From Candidatus Krumholzibacteriota bacterium (GTDB lineage: Bacteria; Krumholzibacteriota; Krumholzibacteriia; JAJRXK01), in the NCBI GenBank assembly GCA_029262065.1, contig JAJDAC010000033.1, positions 1 through 64,000 of the forward strand: a stretch of 64,000 nt of DNA. Reading direction: 5' to 3'. Shown here in pieces: positions 42,026-49,736 of the stretch. The translations under genes and the position numbers were made by a program. The notes below the pieces were generated by a model. It searched no databases. It was not told the DNA's origin and saw only the letters and a program-made list of their open reading frames with translations. How positions within the stretch are numbered: the stretch's first letter is position 1; the number at the start of each line of letters is the position of its first letter.

Positions 42026-42493
42026 TTGGCCTCCAAAGCCCGTATCCTTGTCATCTGCACCAAAAGTGGACTACGCAGCCAACTCGCACGCGACGCATTC
42101 AGGCGATTGGCTCCCGAATTCGAGGTAGTAGCGGCCAGCTTCCAAAGTGACCCGGTACCGCCCGCCGCGCTTCAGGTCGCGCTGGAGCGGAACATCCAGC
42201 TGGATTCAGAACCCTGCCCCACCATCTTCGAGGGCCCCACTCGTGTGGGAACCTACGACCACGTCATCTCACTCTGCGATACATCGGGCGCCGAGAATTG
42301 CATGATCCTACGGGAGTGTGTGCACTCGATCTTCTCGGCCACTGCCCACGTCGAGGCCTGGGATGTTCCTTTTCCGGGCGTGGCCAAGATGGTGCACATG
42401 ACCGAGTCAGAGCGTATGGGCACCATCATCGATTGCATCGAAGGCAACGTTCGCGGGTTTCTGGCCCGAGCCAGGGAATCAGCGCCGGTCTAG
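42026..42493 (+). CDS. LMW phosphatase / arsenate reductase-like protein
   Basis: The 155-residue protein has the low-molecular-weight protein tyrosine phosphatase fold. VICTKSGLRSQLARDAF gives the C-x5-R phosphate loop (C...R) with the S/Q/A continuation typical of thioredoxin-linked ArsC proteins. CDTSGAENCMIL near residue 85 matches the second ArsC Cys site. The loop residues (T-K-S-G-L) differ from the usual TGNSCRS, so activity may differ. It begins at a TTG (42026) and a purine-rich stretch (GGAAAGTGAAGAAA) precedes it. The ArsR-like gene 850 bases upstream may be unrelated. Confidence 0.68.
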   Translation: MASKARILVICTKSGLRSQLARDAFRRLAPEFEVVAASFQSDPVPPAALQVALERNIQLDSEPCPTIFEGPTRVGTYDHVISLCDTSGAENCMILRECVHSIFSATAHVEAWDVPFPGVAKMVHMTESERMGTIIDCIEGNVRGFLARARESAPV

Positions 42494-42699
42494 CGCTTGC
42501 CGCGGCTGACTGAACGGTCCTGTGCACCGCCGTACCCTCAGGTACGGGCAATACCGCTCGCGCGGATTGCACCGACTACGCAACACATTCAGATCCAACC
42601 ACTTCCACCATCGGACGCGAAACGGGCACGAAGTTCGCTTTTGCCAACCGTCAGAGCGACGCACTTGACCCAAACGACCCGGAACACGGAGACAAGCCC

Positions 42700-43413
42700 A
42701 TGAAGCCCCGACGAAACTGGTCCAACTCGATCGCCATGGTCACGCTGTTGGCCGCCACTACCGCCTCGGTTGGCTGCGCCACGGCCTACGCCGGCGACCG
42801 CCACCGCAACGCAGCCGAACGCGCGCAGGACCGCCACGAAATCCGCACCGACAAGAAGAATCAGGCCGACGATCTGCACGACCTGGCGCGACTCAACAAC
42901 CTGGCCGACCAGTACGCCGTGGCCACGAAGAGCAGCGACACCAGCGCCATCAAGAAGATCGACAACCAGGTGCACGCCATGCTCGTGGCCGAAGTTGGCG
43001 AGGCCAAATCCGAGGTCGCCAAGGCCCAGGCCGAAGTAAACCGCAGCCGTCGCGAGAAGCGCTCGGACAAGCGCGAAATCCGTGAAAATCGTCGCGAGAA
43101 TGCCGGACCGTTGGAACGGGCCGACGACCGACACGACCTACGGGATGACCGCCGCGACATGCGCGACGACCAACGCGATCGCGACCGCGAGGTAGCCCAG
43201 CGCGAGAAGTTGGAAAATATCCGAAACCGCTGGATCGCCCTGAAGGGCAAGACCGACCCAGCATCGGTAGCGGCCAAGACATCGATGCTCAACCAGCTCC
43301 AGGGGATGGCCAAGGCCGAACTGAAGCAGAACGCCCAGGAGTTGCAGGAAGACAAACAGGAATTGCGTGAGGACCGCCGGGAGACACGGGAAGATCGACG
43401 CCAGCGCGGCTAG
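42700..43413 (+). CDS. Charged coiled-coil lipoprotein
   Basis: The 237-residue protein has a lipoprotein-type signal (LLAATTASVGC, C26). The remainder is almost entirely charged helix rich in Asp, Arg, Glu and Lys, with repetitive RDD/DRR elements (DRHDLRDDRRDMRDDQRDRDREV and ELREDRRETREDRRQR). Two ordinary helical segments lie between. Such charge-patterned proteins often form coiled coils or bind polyanions, DNA or metal; I cannot assign a function. A strong terminator follows 32 bases after the stop codon. Confidence 0.7.
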   Translation: MKPRRNWSNSIAMVTLLAATTASVGCATAYAGDRHRNAAERAQDRHEIRTDKKNQADDLHDLARLNNLADQYAVATKSSDTSAIKKIDNQVHAMLVAEVGEAKSEVAKAQAEVNRSRREKRSDKREIRENRRENAGPLERADDRHDLRDDRRDMRDDQRDRDREVAQREKLENIRNRWIALKGKTDPASVAAKTSMLNQLQGMAKAELKQNAQELQEDKQELREDRRETREDRRQRG

Positions 43414-43444
43414 CCGCCGCCCGCCCTTCCGGTTCCTTTCGCGA

Positions 43445-43481
43445 ACGCCCTGTCTCCCCATGGAGGCAGGGCGTGTTTTTT
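43445..43481 (+). terminator. Rho-independent terminator after the charged lipoprotein gene
   Basis: ACGCCCTG (43445-43452) with CTCC pairs with GGAG...CAGGGCGT (ending 43474) around CCAT, then TGTTTTTT. Confidence 0.9.
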
Positions 43482-43537
43482 GGGGTCTGGACCTGCGCGT
43501 CGGCGGGGCGAGCTGCGCATCTATACATGAAGGATAT

Positions 43538-43585
43538 GACGGCGACGCTGACGCCGAGTTTGACGCCGAATCTGACGCCGATCTG
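43538..43585. repeat. Four tandem 12-base units upstream of the TIM-barrel-like gene
   Basis: Four near-identical 12-mers of the form GACGCCGA-NTT/NCT run head to tail (43538, 43550, 43562, 43574) just before the gene at 43613. They lie 3' of the terminator. In the frame from an ATG at 43527 they encode LTP repeats, giving a 29-codon peptide whose TGA (43614-43616) overlaps the downstream ATG. Confidence 0.65.
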
Positions 43586-43612
43586 GCCATCCCCGAGTGC
43601 AGGAACCTACCC

Positions 43613-45814
43613 ATGAAGCTCGTTTCCACGACCACCATCGCCGTTCTGGGCCTATCGCTGGCCCTGGCTTTCAACCTGACGATGGGAACAACCCCCGCCC
43701 AGGCCGAAGACCTCCTACCCAAGCAGCTGCTCGTGTACTACGGCTGGCCCACGTCGATCACGAGCTGGTTCACCGTGGAGCGCGCTGTAATACACATGCG
43801 CGGGTACGAGTACATCATCCTGGGCGATGGCCTTTCCGCGGCCAGCCACCCCGACCACGCCAATACCGTAGCCATTCTGGCCCACCCCGACATGGCGTCG
43901 AGCACCGTGTTCGGCTACGTGAGCCTGGGCGTGACCACCCAGAACCTGCCCATGGTCGAGATCATGCAGCGGGTCGACGACTGGAAGACCATGGGAGCCG
44001 AAGGCATCATGTTCGACGAGTTCGGGTACGACTTCGGCACCAGTCGGGCGCGTCAGAGTGAAGCCGTGGACTATGCGCATGCGCAGGGGTTGGCGGTGGC
44101 GGCCAACGCCTTCGAGCCCGACGACGCGTTCGGCACCATCGGCGGCCCCATGAATCCCACTGGAGCCGTCACGCGTCTGGGCCTGGGCGACTTCTATCTG
44201 TACGTGAGCCATCAGGTCCAGGAAAGCCAGTTTGTCGACGACGCCCTGTGGTTCGACAAGGCCAAGCGTCTGCGCAACCACCAGACGAAACGCCGGTTCG
44301 AGATTCTGTCAGTAACCACCAGCGGCATCGACGATCCCGATGCCTACGACGAGACCCAGTTCTTCTACTCCTGGTACTCGGCGCTGTTATTCGGCCATGA
44401 AGCCACCGGCTGGGGTGAATGGAGCTTTTCGGCCTCGGGCAACTCCAACGGACAGGCGCCGTACCGAGCTCGTCCGGTGCTGCACCACGAGGGAACCCAG
44501 TTCGAGTCGATGGTCATGGGCGCCAGTCCGCAGTATCTGCGCGAAACCGATCGCGGCGTGATTCAGTTGGATACGACCACGCATCAGGGAAACTTCGAAC
44601 GGACCAGCACCGGCCCGCAGGACGTGGGCGAACTACTCATCTACTACGGATGGCCCTCGGTCATCAACGGGTCCAGCAGCAACGCGGCGGCCGCGGGTCA
44701 CTACGCGCAGTACGACTACGTGGTGCTTGGCGACGGCCTCTGGGCCGCCAGCCATCCCGACCATGCCAACACCTTGAGCATTCTGTCCGATCCGCAGCTC
44801 GCGAACACCAAGGTGTTCGGCTATCTGGATCTGGGAGTGAGCACCCAGAACCTGACCATGTTCTCGATCGAGAGTCGGGTGCTGCAATGGCAGTCCATGG
44901 GAGTGCACGGCATCTTCTTCGACGACTTCGGCTATGACTTCGCTACATCACGCGATCGTCAAAACGAGGCGGTAGATTTCGTACACGCCCAGGGAATGCC
45001 CGTGATCGCCAACGCGTTTCAGCCGCAGGATGCCTTTGGTACCGAATTCAACGGCAACTACAATCTCTTCCGCAAGCCCACCACCCTGAACCATGACGAC
45101 TACTACCTGTTTGAAAGCCACCAGATCCTGAACGGGGTTCCGGTGAGCCAGTCTCAATGGTTGGACAAGGCCCTGGATCTTCGCGAGCTACGCGATGTTC
45201 ACGGATTCAAGATCCTGTCGATTACCACAAAGTTGGCCGAAACCTACGACGAAACACTGTTCCACTACTCGTGGATGTCGGCGGTGTTGTTTGGTCATCA
45301 CGCTACCGGATGGGGTGAGGAAGAGTTCTCGGCCACCGGCGCTTCCAACGGTCTGGCCCCGTACCGGGCGCGACCGACGCTCAACCCTGGCAACACGTAC
45401 CGCGGACCCGTTGTCGCCAACGCAAACCTCGTTACACGGCAAACCGATGTTGGATTGCTGCAGGTGGATACCAACGACCAGGCCATCGACATGTTGGTAA
45501 GCGTGGCCGCACCGTCCATACCGTCGACCACGACCGCCGGCGTGGAAATGCGTGCGCCGTATCCCAACCCCTTCAACCCACGGGTCACGATATCGTTCGT
45601 GCTGGAAGACGCGCAGCGTGTCAGCCTGACGATCTACAACGTAGCCGGCCGTCGCGTGGCCACCCTGGCCGATGGGTGGCTCGAGCCGGGCGAACACCAG
45701 CGCGCGTGGTCGGGTTCCGATGACCGGAGCACGCCGGTAACCAGCGGCGTGTACATAGCCGTGCTCGAAACGGCTTCGGGTCGGTCGAGGCAGAAACTCA
45801 CGCTGGTGAGGTAG
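43613..45814 (+). CDS. Secreted tandem-duplicated TIM-barrel-like protein with FlgD-type C-terminal domain
   Basis: The 733-residue protein has a signal peptide (LGLSLALAFNLTMGTTPAQA). Two repeats of about 310 residues follow. Each starts LL(V/I)YYGWP, has GYEYIILGDGLSAASHPDHANT-like or YDYVVLGDGLWAASHPDH-like strands, and shares FDEFGYDFGTSR / FDDFGYDFATSR, where a conserved Asp/Glu pair could be catalytic. The pattern is of a glycoside-hydrolase-like TIM barrel (spherulin/GH114-like families), but I cannot assign a specific one. Residues from about 645 form a FlgD-type domain (APYPNPFNPRVTISF, SGVYIAVLE, ending TLVR). ATG 43613 has AGGA upstream. Confidence 0.8.
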   Translation: MKLVSTTTIAVLGLSLALAFNLTMGTTPAQAEDLLPKQLLVYYGWPTSITSWFTVERAVIHMRGYEYIILGDGLSAASHPDHANTVAILAHPDMASSTVFGYVSLGVTTQNLPMVEIMQRVDDWKTMGAEGIMFDEFGYDFGTSRARQSEAVDYAHAQGLAVAANAFEPDDAFGTIGGPMNPTGAVTRLGLGDFYLYVSHQVQESQFVDDALWFDKAKRLRNHQTKRRFEILSVTTSGIDDPDAYDETQFFYSWYSALLFGHEATGWGEWSFSASGNSNGQAPYRARPVLHHEGTQFESMVMGASPQYLRETDRGVIQLDTTTHQGNFERTSTGPQDVGELLIYYGWPSVINGSSSNAAAAGHYAQYDYVVLGDGLWAASHPDHANTLSILSDPQLANTKVFGYLDLGVSTQNLTMFSIESRVLQWQSMGVHGIFFDDFGYDFATSRDRQNEAVDFVHAQGMPVIANAFQPQDAFGTEFNGNYNLFRKPTTLNHDDYYLFESHQILNGVPVSQSQWLDKALDLRELRDVHGFKILSITTKLAETYDETLFHYSWMSAVLFGHHATGWGEEEFSATGASNGLAPYRARPTLNPGNTYRGPVVANANLVTRQTDVGLLQVDTNDQAIDMLVSVAAPSIPSTTTAGVEMRAPYPNPFNPRVTISFVLEDAQRVSLTIYNVAGRRVATLADGWLEPGEHQRAWSGSDDRSTPVTSGVYIAVLETASGRSRQKLTLVR

Positions 45815-45837
45815 CGCGGCTCACGCTTTGCAAGCTT

Positions 45838-45865
45838 GCCCCTCCGAGGATTTCCCCGGAGGGGC
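45838..45865 (+). terminator. Hairpin between the TIM-barrel-like gene and the cupredoxin gene
   Basis: GCCCCTCCG (45838-45846) and CGGAGGGGC (45857-45865) form a perfect 9-bp stem with a 10-base loop. The T-poor downstream sequence makes it an imperfect terminator, and it abuts the start of the next gene, so it may also be a leader structure. Confidence 0.55.
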
Positions 45866-45867
45866 TA

Positions 45868-46599
45868 TTGCGTAAGTTACATGCTAACAATGGACTTCGG
45901 CTCCCGAGTTGGGCGCGCCGCCAGCCGTGCGGCACGTTCTGCATGGCCTTGGTCATTCTGACCGCCCCGATCGCCGAACCCGCCGACGCGGGGCGCATCG
46001 TCGGGCGAGTCACGGTAGCCCCCCGCACCGCCTCGGCTCCCACCCTGAGCCCTTACGCCGGCCGCTTGGGTTCCCATCTGGGGCAAGACGCGAACGGATC
46101 CACGCGTGGTCTCGACGCATCGTCCGCTTCGGAAGTAGCCATTTATCTGAACGCGCCGGGCACGCCGCCTTCTGGATCGAAGAGTGACCTGCCCCAGATG
46201 CGGCAAAAGAATCTGCGCTTCGAACCTCGCGTGCTGGCCATCGCCGTGGGCACCGACGTCGCGTTCCCGAACCTCGACCCCGTCTTCCACAACGTGTTCT
46301 CGTACTCGCCGGCCCGCCGGTTCGATCTGGGACGGTACGCGAAGGGTAAATCCAAGACGGTAACGTTCCATGAACCCGGCCTGGTGAAAGTGTTCTGCGA
46401 CGTACATGCCGACATGGCCGCCTACATTCTGGTGGTCGACGCCGATTGGGTAACACAACCGAACGGCGGCGGTGAGTTCGTCTTGGACGATGTACCAGCC
46501 GGAACCCACGCGCTGTCGTTCTGGCACCCCGACCACGGTGAGCGCCAGGTCCTCGTGGAAGTAGGCGACGGCACCACCCGCGTCGAGCTGTCGTTCTAG
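45868..46599 (+). CDS. Secreted cupredoxin (methylamine-utilisation type)
   Basis: The 243-residue protein has a probable signal peptide (MALVILTAPIAEPADA). The mature part holds a plastocyanin-like domain of about 100 residues with copper ligands H141 (DPVFHNVFS), C177, H180 and M183 in FCDVHADM, the standard H-C-H-M type 1 copper set. The last 60 residues form a second beta-sandwich (FVLDDVPAGTHALSFWH). Such proteins carry electrons or bind copper in the periplasm. The start is a TTG at 45868, and no clear ribosome binding site is seen, so it is uncertain. The gene leads a sensor kinase and an outer-membrane protein, spaced 2 bases and overlapping 4 bases, as one operon. Confidence 0.8.
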   Translation: MRKLHANNGLRLPSWARRQPCGTFCMALVILTAPIAEPADAGRIVGRVTVAPRTASAPTLSPYAGRLGSHLGQDANGSTRGLDASSASEVAIYLNAPGTPPSGSKSDLPQMRQKNLRFEPRVLAIAVGTDVAFPNLDPVFHNVFSYSPARRFDLGRYAKGKSKTVTFHEPGLVKVFCDVHADMAAYILVVDADWVTQPNGGGEFVLDDVPAGTHALSFWHPDHGERQVLVEVGDGTTRVELSF

Positions 46600-46601
46600 C
46601 C

Positions 46602-48449
46602 ATGCGCGCGGCACCGCTCAGACTACGCACGCGCATCATGCTGCTGACCACGGGCCCACTGTTGGTTCTGTCGTGCACCCTCCTGTTCCTGACGCACCAG
46701 ACCACGAAACGCTCGGTAGAGTCCACCGTTCGCCAGGGATTGCGTGATGCGGAGCTGGTATTCGATGAAATGCTCGCTTCTCAACGCCGCACGCTACGTT
46801 CCCAGGCCGAAGTGACGGCACGCGATCCCAGATTCTTCGCAACGTTTTCAGTACCCCACGCGGACCGCGGCGAGCAGTTCGCACAAACACTCCAGGGCGT
46901 GGCCGAAGACTTCCTGGAGGTGACCGACGCTACGTTTCTTGAGGTGTACAGCCAACACGGGGAACGCATCGCGCGGGCCGATCGCCGCGACGATCAGGAC
47001 GACGCCTGGACGGATCTTTCCAATGGCCGGGCTTCCCTTGGTAGGGCTCGGCGGGGCATGCGATCAGAGGACCAATTCGTGGCTCATCACCAAGCCGTGG
47101 TCGTGACCGATGTTCCCGTGTGGGTGGCCGGACACATCGAGGCCGTCCTGCGGGTGGGTCAGACCATCGACGCAGCGTTTCTGAGACAGGTGTCCCAGCT
47201 CACCAGCACATCCCTGATCCTCACCGACGCTACTCGAATTCTCTGCGCCAATCGGGAGGTGCCGCCCGCACTGGCGGCCATCGTCGGCGGCGACCAGGAC
47301 GCACTGAAAACCGAGCACGCCGACTACCGGATCACTCGCCATGCGCTGGGCCAAGGCAACGCAACTGAAGCGGGAGCCGCCAGGGTGGTTATTGTTCGTG
47401 ATGTGCGGCAGGATCTGGCCCCGTTGAAACGGGCCGAAAAGACAATGGCAGGGCTTGGCGTAGCCACCATCCTGGCCACCCTGGCCGCCGCGTGGGCGTT
47501 ATCCGTCGGAGTAACCGGTCCGCTACAGCGTGTGGTGCACGCGTCGCGTGAACTGCGGCGGGGCAACTACGAAGTGCCGGTTCCAATCGCCGGCAACGAC
47601 GAAGTCGGCGAGCTTGGCCGCAGCTTCCACGAGATGCGCACCGCGCTGCACGAGCACGTGAAGCACCTGGAAGACATCGATCGCATCAAGTCCGATTTCC
47701 TGGCTTTGGCGGGACACGAACTCAAGACACCACTTACTACCATCATCAGCTTTCACGACGCCATCCACAGCGGAATGTTGGGAGAGCTCCCCGACGAGGT
47801 CGTCGAAACGAATCAGATTGTGAAAGAACAACTCTGGCGCCTGAACGGACTGGTTCAGGACATCCTGGACCTGACACAGCTCGAGCAACAGAAGCAAGCA
47901 GCACTAGCCGTCGCGCCGGTGAACCTGTCGGATCTGGTGCAATCGATTCACGCTCGCCAGGACCGAAGCTGCCGCCGGGTCGAATGCAACTTCTTCCGCG
48001 CGCCCGAGGGCCTGGTCGTGAACGGCGACGCCCGCTTGCTCGAGCGGGCCGTGAGCTCGCTCCTGGATAACGCGGTGAAGTTCACCCCTGACGAGGGGCA
48101 TGTACGCGTGGAGATAAGCCGAACCCAGGAAGAAGCCGTACTACGCGTGCGCGACGAGGGCGTGGGAATCGAACACGACGAGAAACGCTGGATCTTCGCC
48201 AAGTTCTACGAGCGCGGAGATATTGATCACCACACCTCGGGAGACCTGGAATTCGGGTCGCGCGGCGCGGGGTTGGGGCTGGCCCTGGTGCAGGCCATCG
48301 CGCGCGCCCACTTCGGGCGCGTCGATGTGAACAGTCAGCTGGGCCAGGGCAGCACGTTCACACTCACGCTACCGTTGGCCGCGACACTCTCTCCCAATTC
48401 TGAAGCGCCTGATCCTGTAGCCACACCCGAAGCGACGGTCACCGCATGA
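46602..48449 (+). CDS. Membrane sensor histidine kinase (orphan)
   Basis: The 615-residue protein has a first helix (about 14-32), an extracytoplasmic Cache-like sensor region (about 35-285), a second helix (VATILATLAAAWAL), a HAMP domain and then HisKA with H372 (GHELKTPLTTIISFHDAI). The HATPase_c domain includes the N box (LLDNAVKFTPDEG) and G1/G2 boxes (RDEGVGI, GAGLGLAL). It phosphorylates a response regulator not present in this window. It follows the cupredoxin gene with two bases between and overlaps the outer-membrane gene by four. The neighbours suggest it senses a periplasmic substance such as copper or redox state; this is an inference. Confidence 0.92.
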   Translation: MRAAPLRLRTRIMLLTTGPLLVLSCTLLFLTHQTTKRSVESTVRQGLRDAELVFDEMLASQRRTLRSQAEVTARDPRFFATFSVPHADRGEQFAQTLQGVAEDFLEVTDATFLEVYSQHGERIARADRRDDQDDAWTDLSNGRASLGRARRGMRSEDQFVAHHQAVVVTDVPVWVAGHIEAVLRVGQTIDAAFLRQVSQLTSTSLILTDATRILCANREVPPALAAIVGGDQDALKTEHADYRITRHALGQGNATEAGAARVVIVRDVRQDLAPLKRAEKTMAGLGVATILATLAAAWALSVGVTGPLQRVVHASRELRRGNYEVPVPIAGNDEVGELGRSFHEMRTALHEHVKHLEDIDRIKSDFLALAGHELKTPLTTIISFHDAIHSGMLGELPDEVVETNQIVKEQLWRLNGLVQDILDLTQLEQQKQAALAVAPVNLSDLVQSIHARQDRSCRRVECNFFRAPEGLVVNGDARLLERAVSSLLDNAVKFTPDEGHVRVEISRTQEEAVLRVRDEGVGIEHDEKRWIFAKFYERGDIDHHTSGDLEFGSRGAGLGLALVQAIARAHFGRVDVNSQLGQGSTFTLTLPLAATLSPNSEAPDPVATPEATVTA

Positions 48450-49651
48450 ACACTGCAAGGAGACCATGGATGACCTTTGCCGGGGCGGTTCTCGTATGGG
48501 CCACTGTGTGCGCAACCAGCCCTACCCAGGTCATGGCCGAACTGGAGCTTCGTGGGCTGACCGACGCCGTCCTGAGCAATGATGATGATATACGCTACCT
48601 GAACTCACTGCGCTCGGGTGACACCGTGTCGGATCCGTTTCGAACGCGGCTGTTCGCCGAGGGCGGGCCGGAAAACACGCGGGCCTTCGTACAGATCATC
48701 TTGAACGATGCAAGCCAGGCCCGGGTACGGATCTTCGGCGCCTACCTCATGCACCAGCCCATCAGCACGCGCGAGTTCTACGTTCAGTTGGGAAAGATTC
48801 CCACTCCGCAGGGCACGTGGGGACCTCGGACCTACGCCAACAAGAACCCCCTGGTAGGAACCCCGCTGGCCTACCACTGGCAGACATCGCTTCCCGTGTC
48901 GCAAATGCCCGAGAGCCTCCAGGACCTTGCCGACCATCGCGGCCAGGGGCAACGCGGACTCGAGTACGACTCCGGCGATGGAATTCGCGGTGAGCGTGGG
49001 GCCGGATCGCTTCTGCTGTATGATAACTGTTGGAACGATGGCCTGTCGGTCCTGGGCATTCAAAATGGCATTGAGTATCAGTTCGCGGCCACATTGGGCG
49101 CCCCGGGGAATCCGGTGAACGGCGTGGACAAGAACGACGAGCTCGCCCTGCATGCTCGCCTTGGCTACGCTCCGATTCCAGAGATCTCGGTGCGACTATC
49201 GTGGGGACACGGTGCGTACCTCAACCGGTCCGTCGAGCCGTATCTGCCCTTGGGCTCCAGCGTGAACGACTACAAGCAACAGATCTGGGTACTCAGCACC
49301 GAGCTTTCCCGCGGACACTTCATCCTTCACGCCGAAGCGTTTCGAAACACCTTCGAGACTCCGCTCGCCAGCTCGGCCCTGACGTCGTGGAGCACGTACG
49401 CCGAATTGTCCTGGCGCTTCGCCACCCGCTGGAATGGCGCGGCGCGTTTCGACACGCTTCGCTTCGGATCCATCGACACCTCGACCGGCCGCGCCAGCTG
49501 GGATGAAGACATCAATCGATGGGAAGCCGGGATCCGCTTTGAACCCAGCCGGGGGCTACAGCTGAAGGCCGTGGTGCAATGGACCGATGTCGGACAGGGG
49601 TTCGTGCCCAACACCCTGCTGCCCGTGTTGCAGACCGTAGTGGGTTTCTGA
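48446..49651 (+). CDS. Outer-membrane beta-barrel (porin-like) protein
   Basis: The 401-residue protein has a signal peptide (about 1-31, ending in TQVMA). It contains alternating strands ending in aromatic residues (YVQLGKIPTPQG, VRIFGAYLMHQP, SVRLSWGHG, LQLKAVVQWTD) and ends with a C-terminal phenylalanine, the standard signal for outer-membrane assembly. The YVQLGKIPTPQGTWGPRTYA segment recalls phosphate-selective or DUF1302-like porins. Substrate unknown. It overlaps the histidine kinase gene by four bases, placing it in one operon with the cupredoxin and kinase. Confidence 0.78.
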   Translation: MNTARRPWMTFAGAVLVWATVCATSPTQVMAELELRGLTDAVLSNDDDIRYLNSLRSGDTVSDPFRTRLFAEGGPENTRAFVQIILNDASQARVRIFGAYLMHQPISTREFYVQLGKIPTPQGTWGPRTYANKNPLVGTPLAYHWQTSLPVSQMPESLQDLADHRGQGQRGLEYDSGDGIRGERGAGSLLLYDNCWNDGLSVLGIQNGIEYQFAATLGAPGNPVNGVDKNDELALHARLGYAPIPEISVRLSWGHGAYLNRSVEPYLPLGSSVNDYKQQIWVLSTELSRGHFILHAEAFRNTFETPLASSALTSWSTYAELSWRFATRWNGAARFDTLRFGSIDTSTGRASWDEDINRWEAGIRFEPSRGLQLKAVVQWTDVGQGFVPNTLLPVLQTVVGF

Positions 49652-49736
49652 ACTCGTTGTTGAAACAACAGTAGTCGAGCGGTAATGTCGCGCAAAATGG
49701 ATCGTTCGTTTGCCCTGACCCAACGGATGGAACCCC

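Noticed and set aside
40590-42493. An arsenic resistance operon formed by the ArsR-like and ArsC-like genes
   Set aside because: The regulator lacks a metal-binding Cys pair, the genes are 850 bases apart with an unrelated TPR gene and a hairpin between, and no arsenite pump is present.
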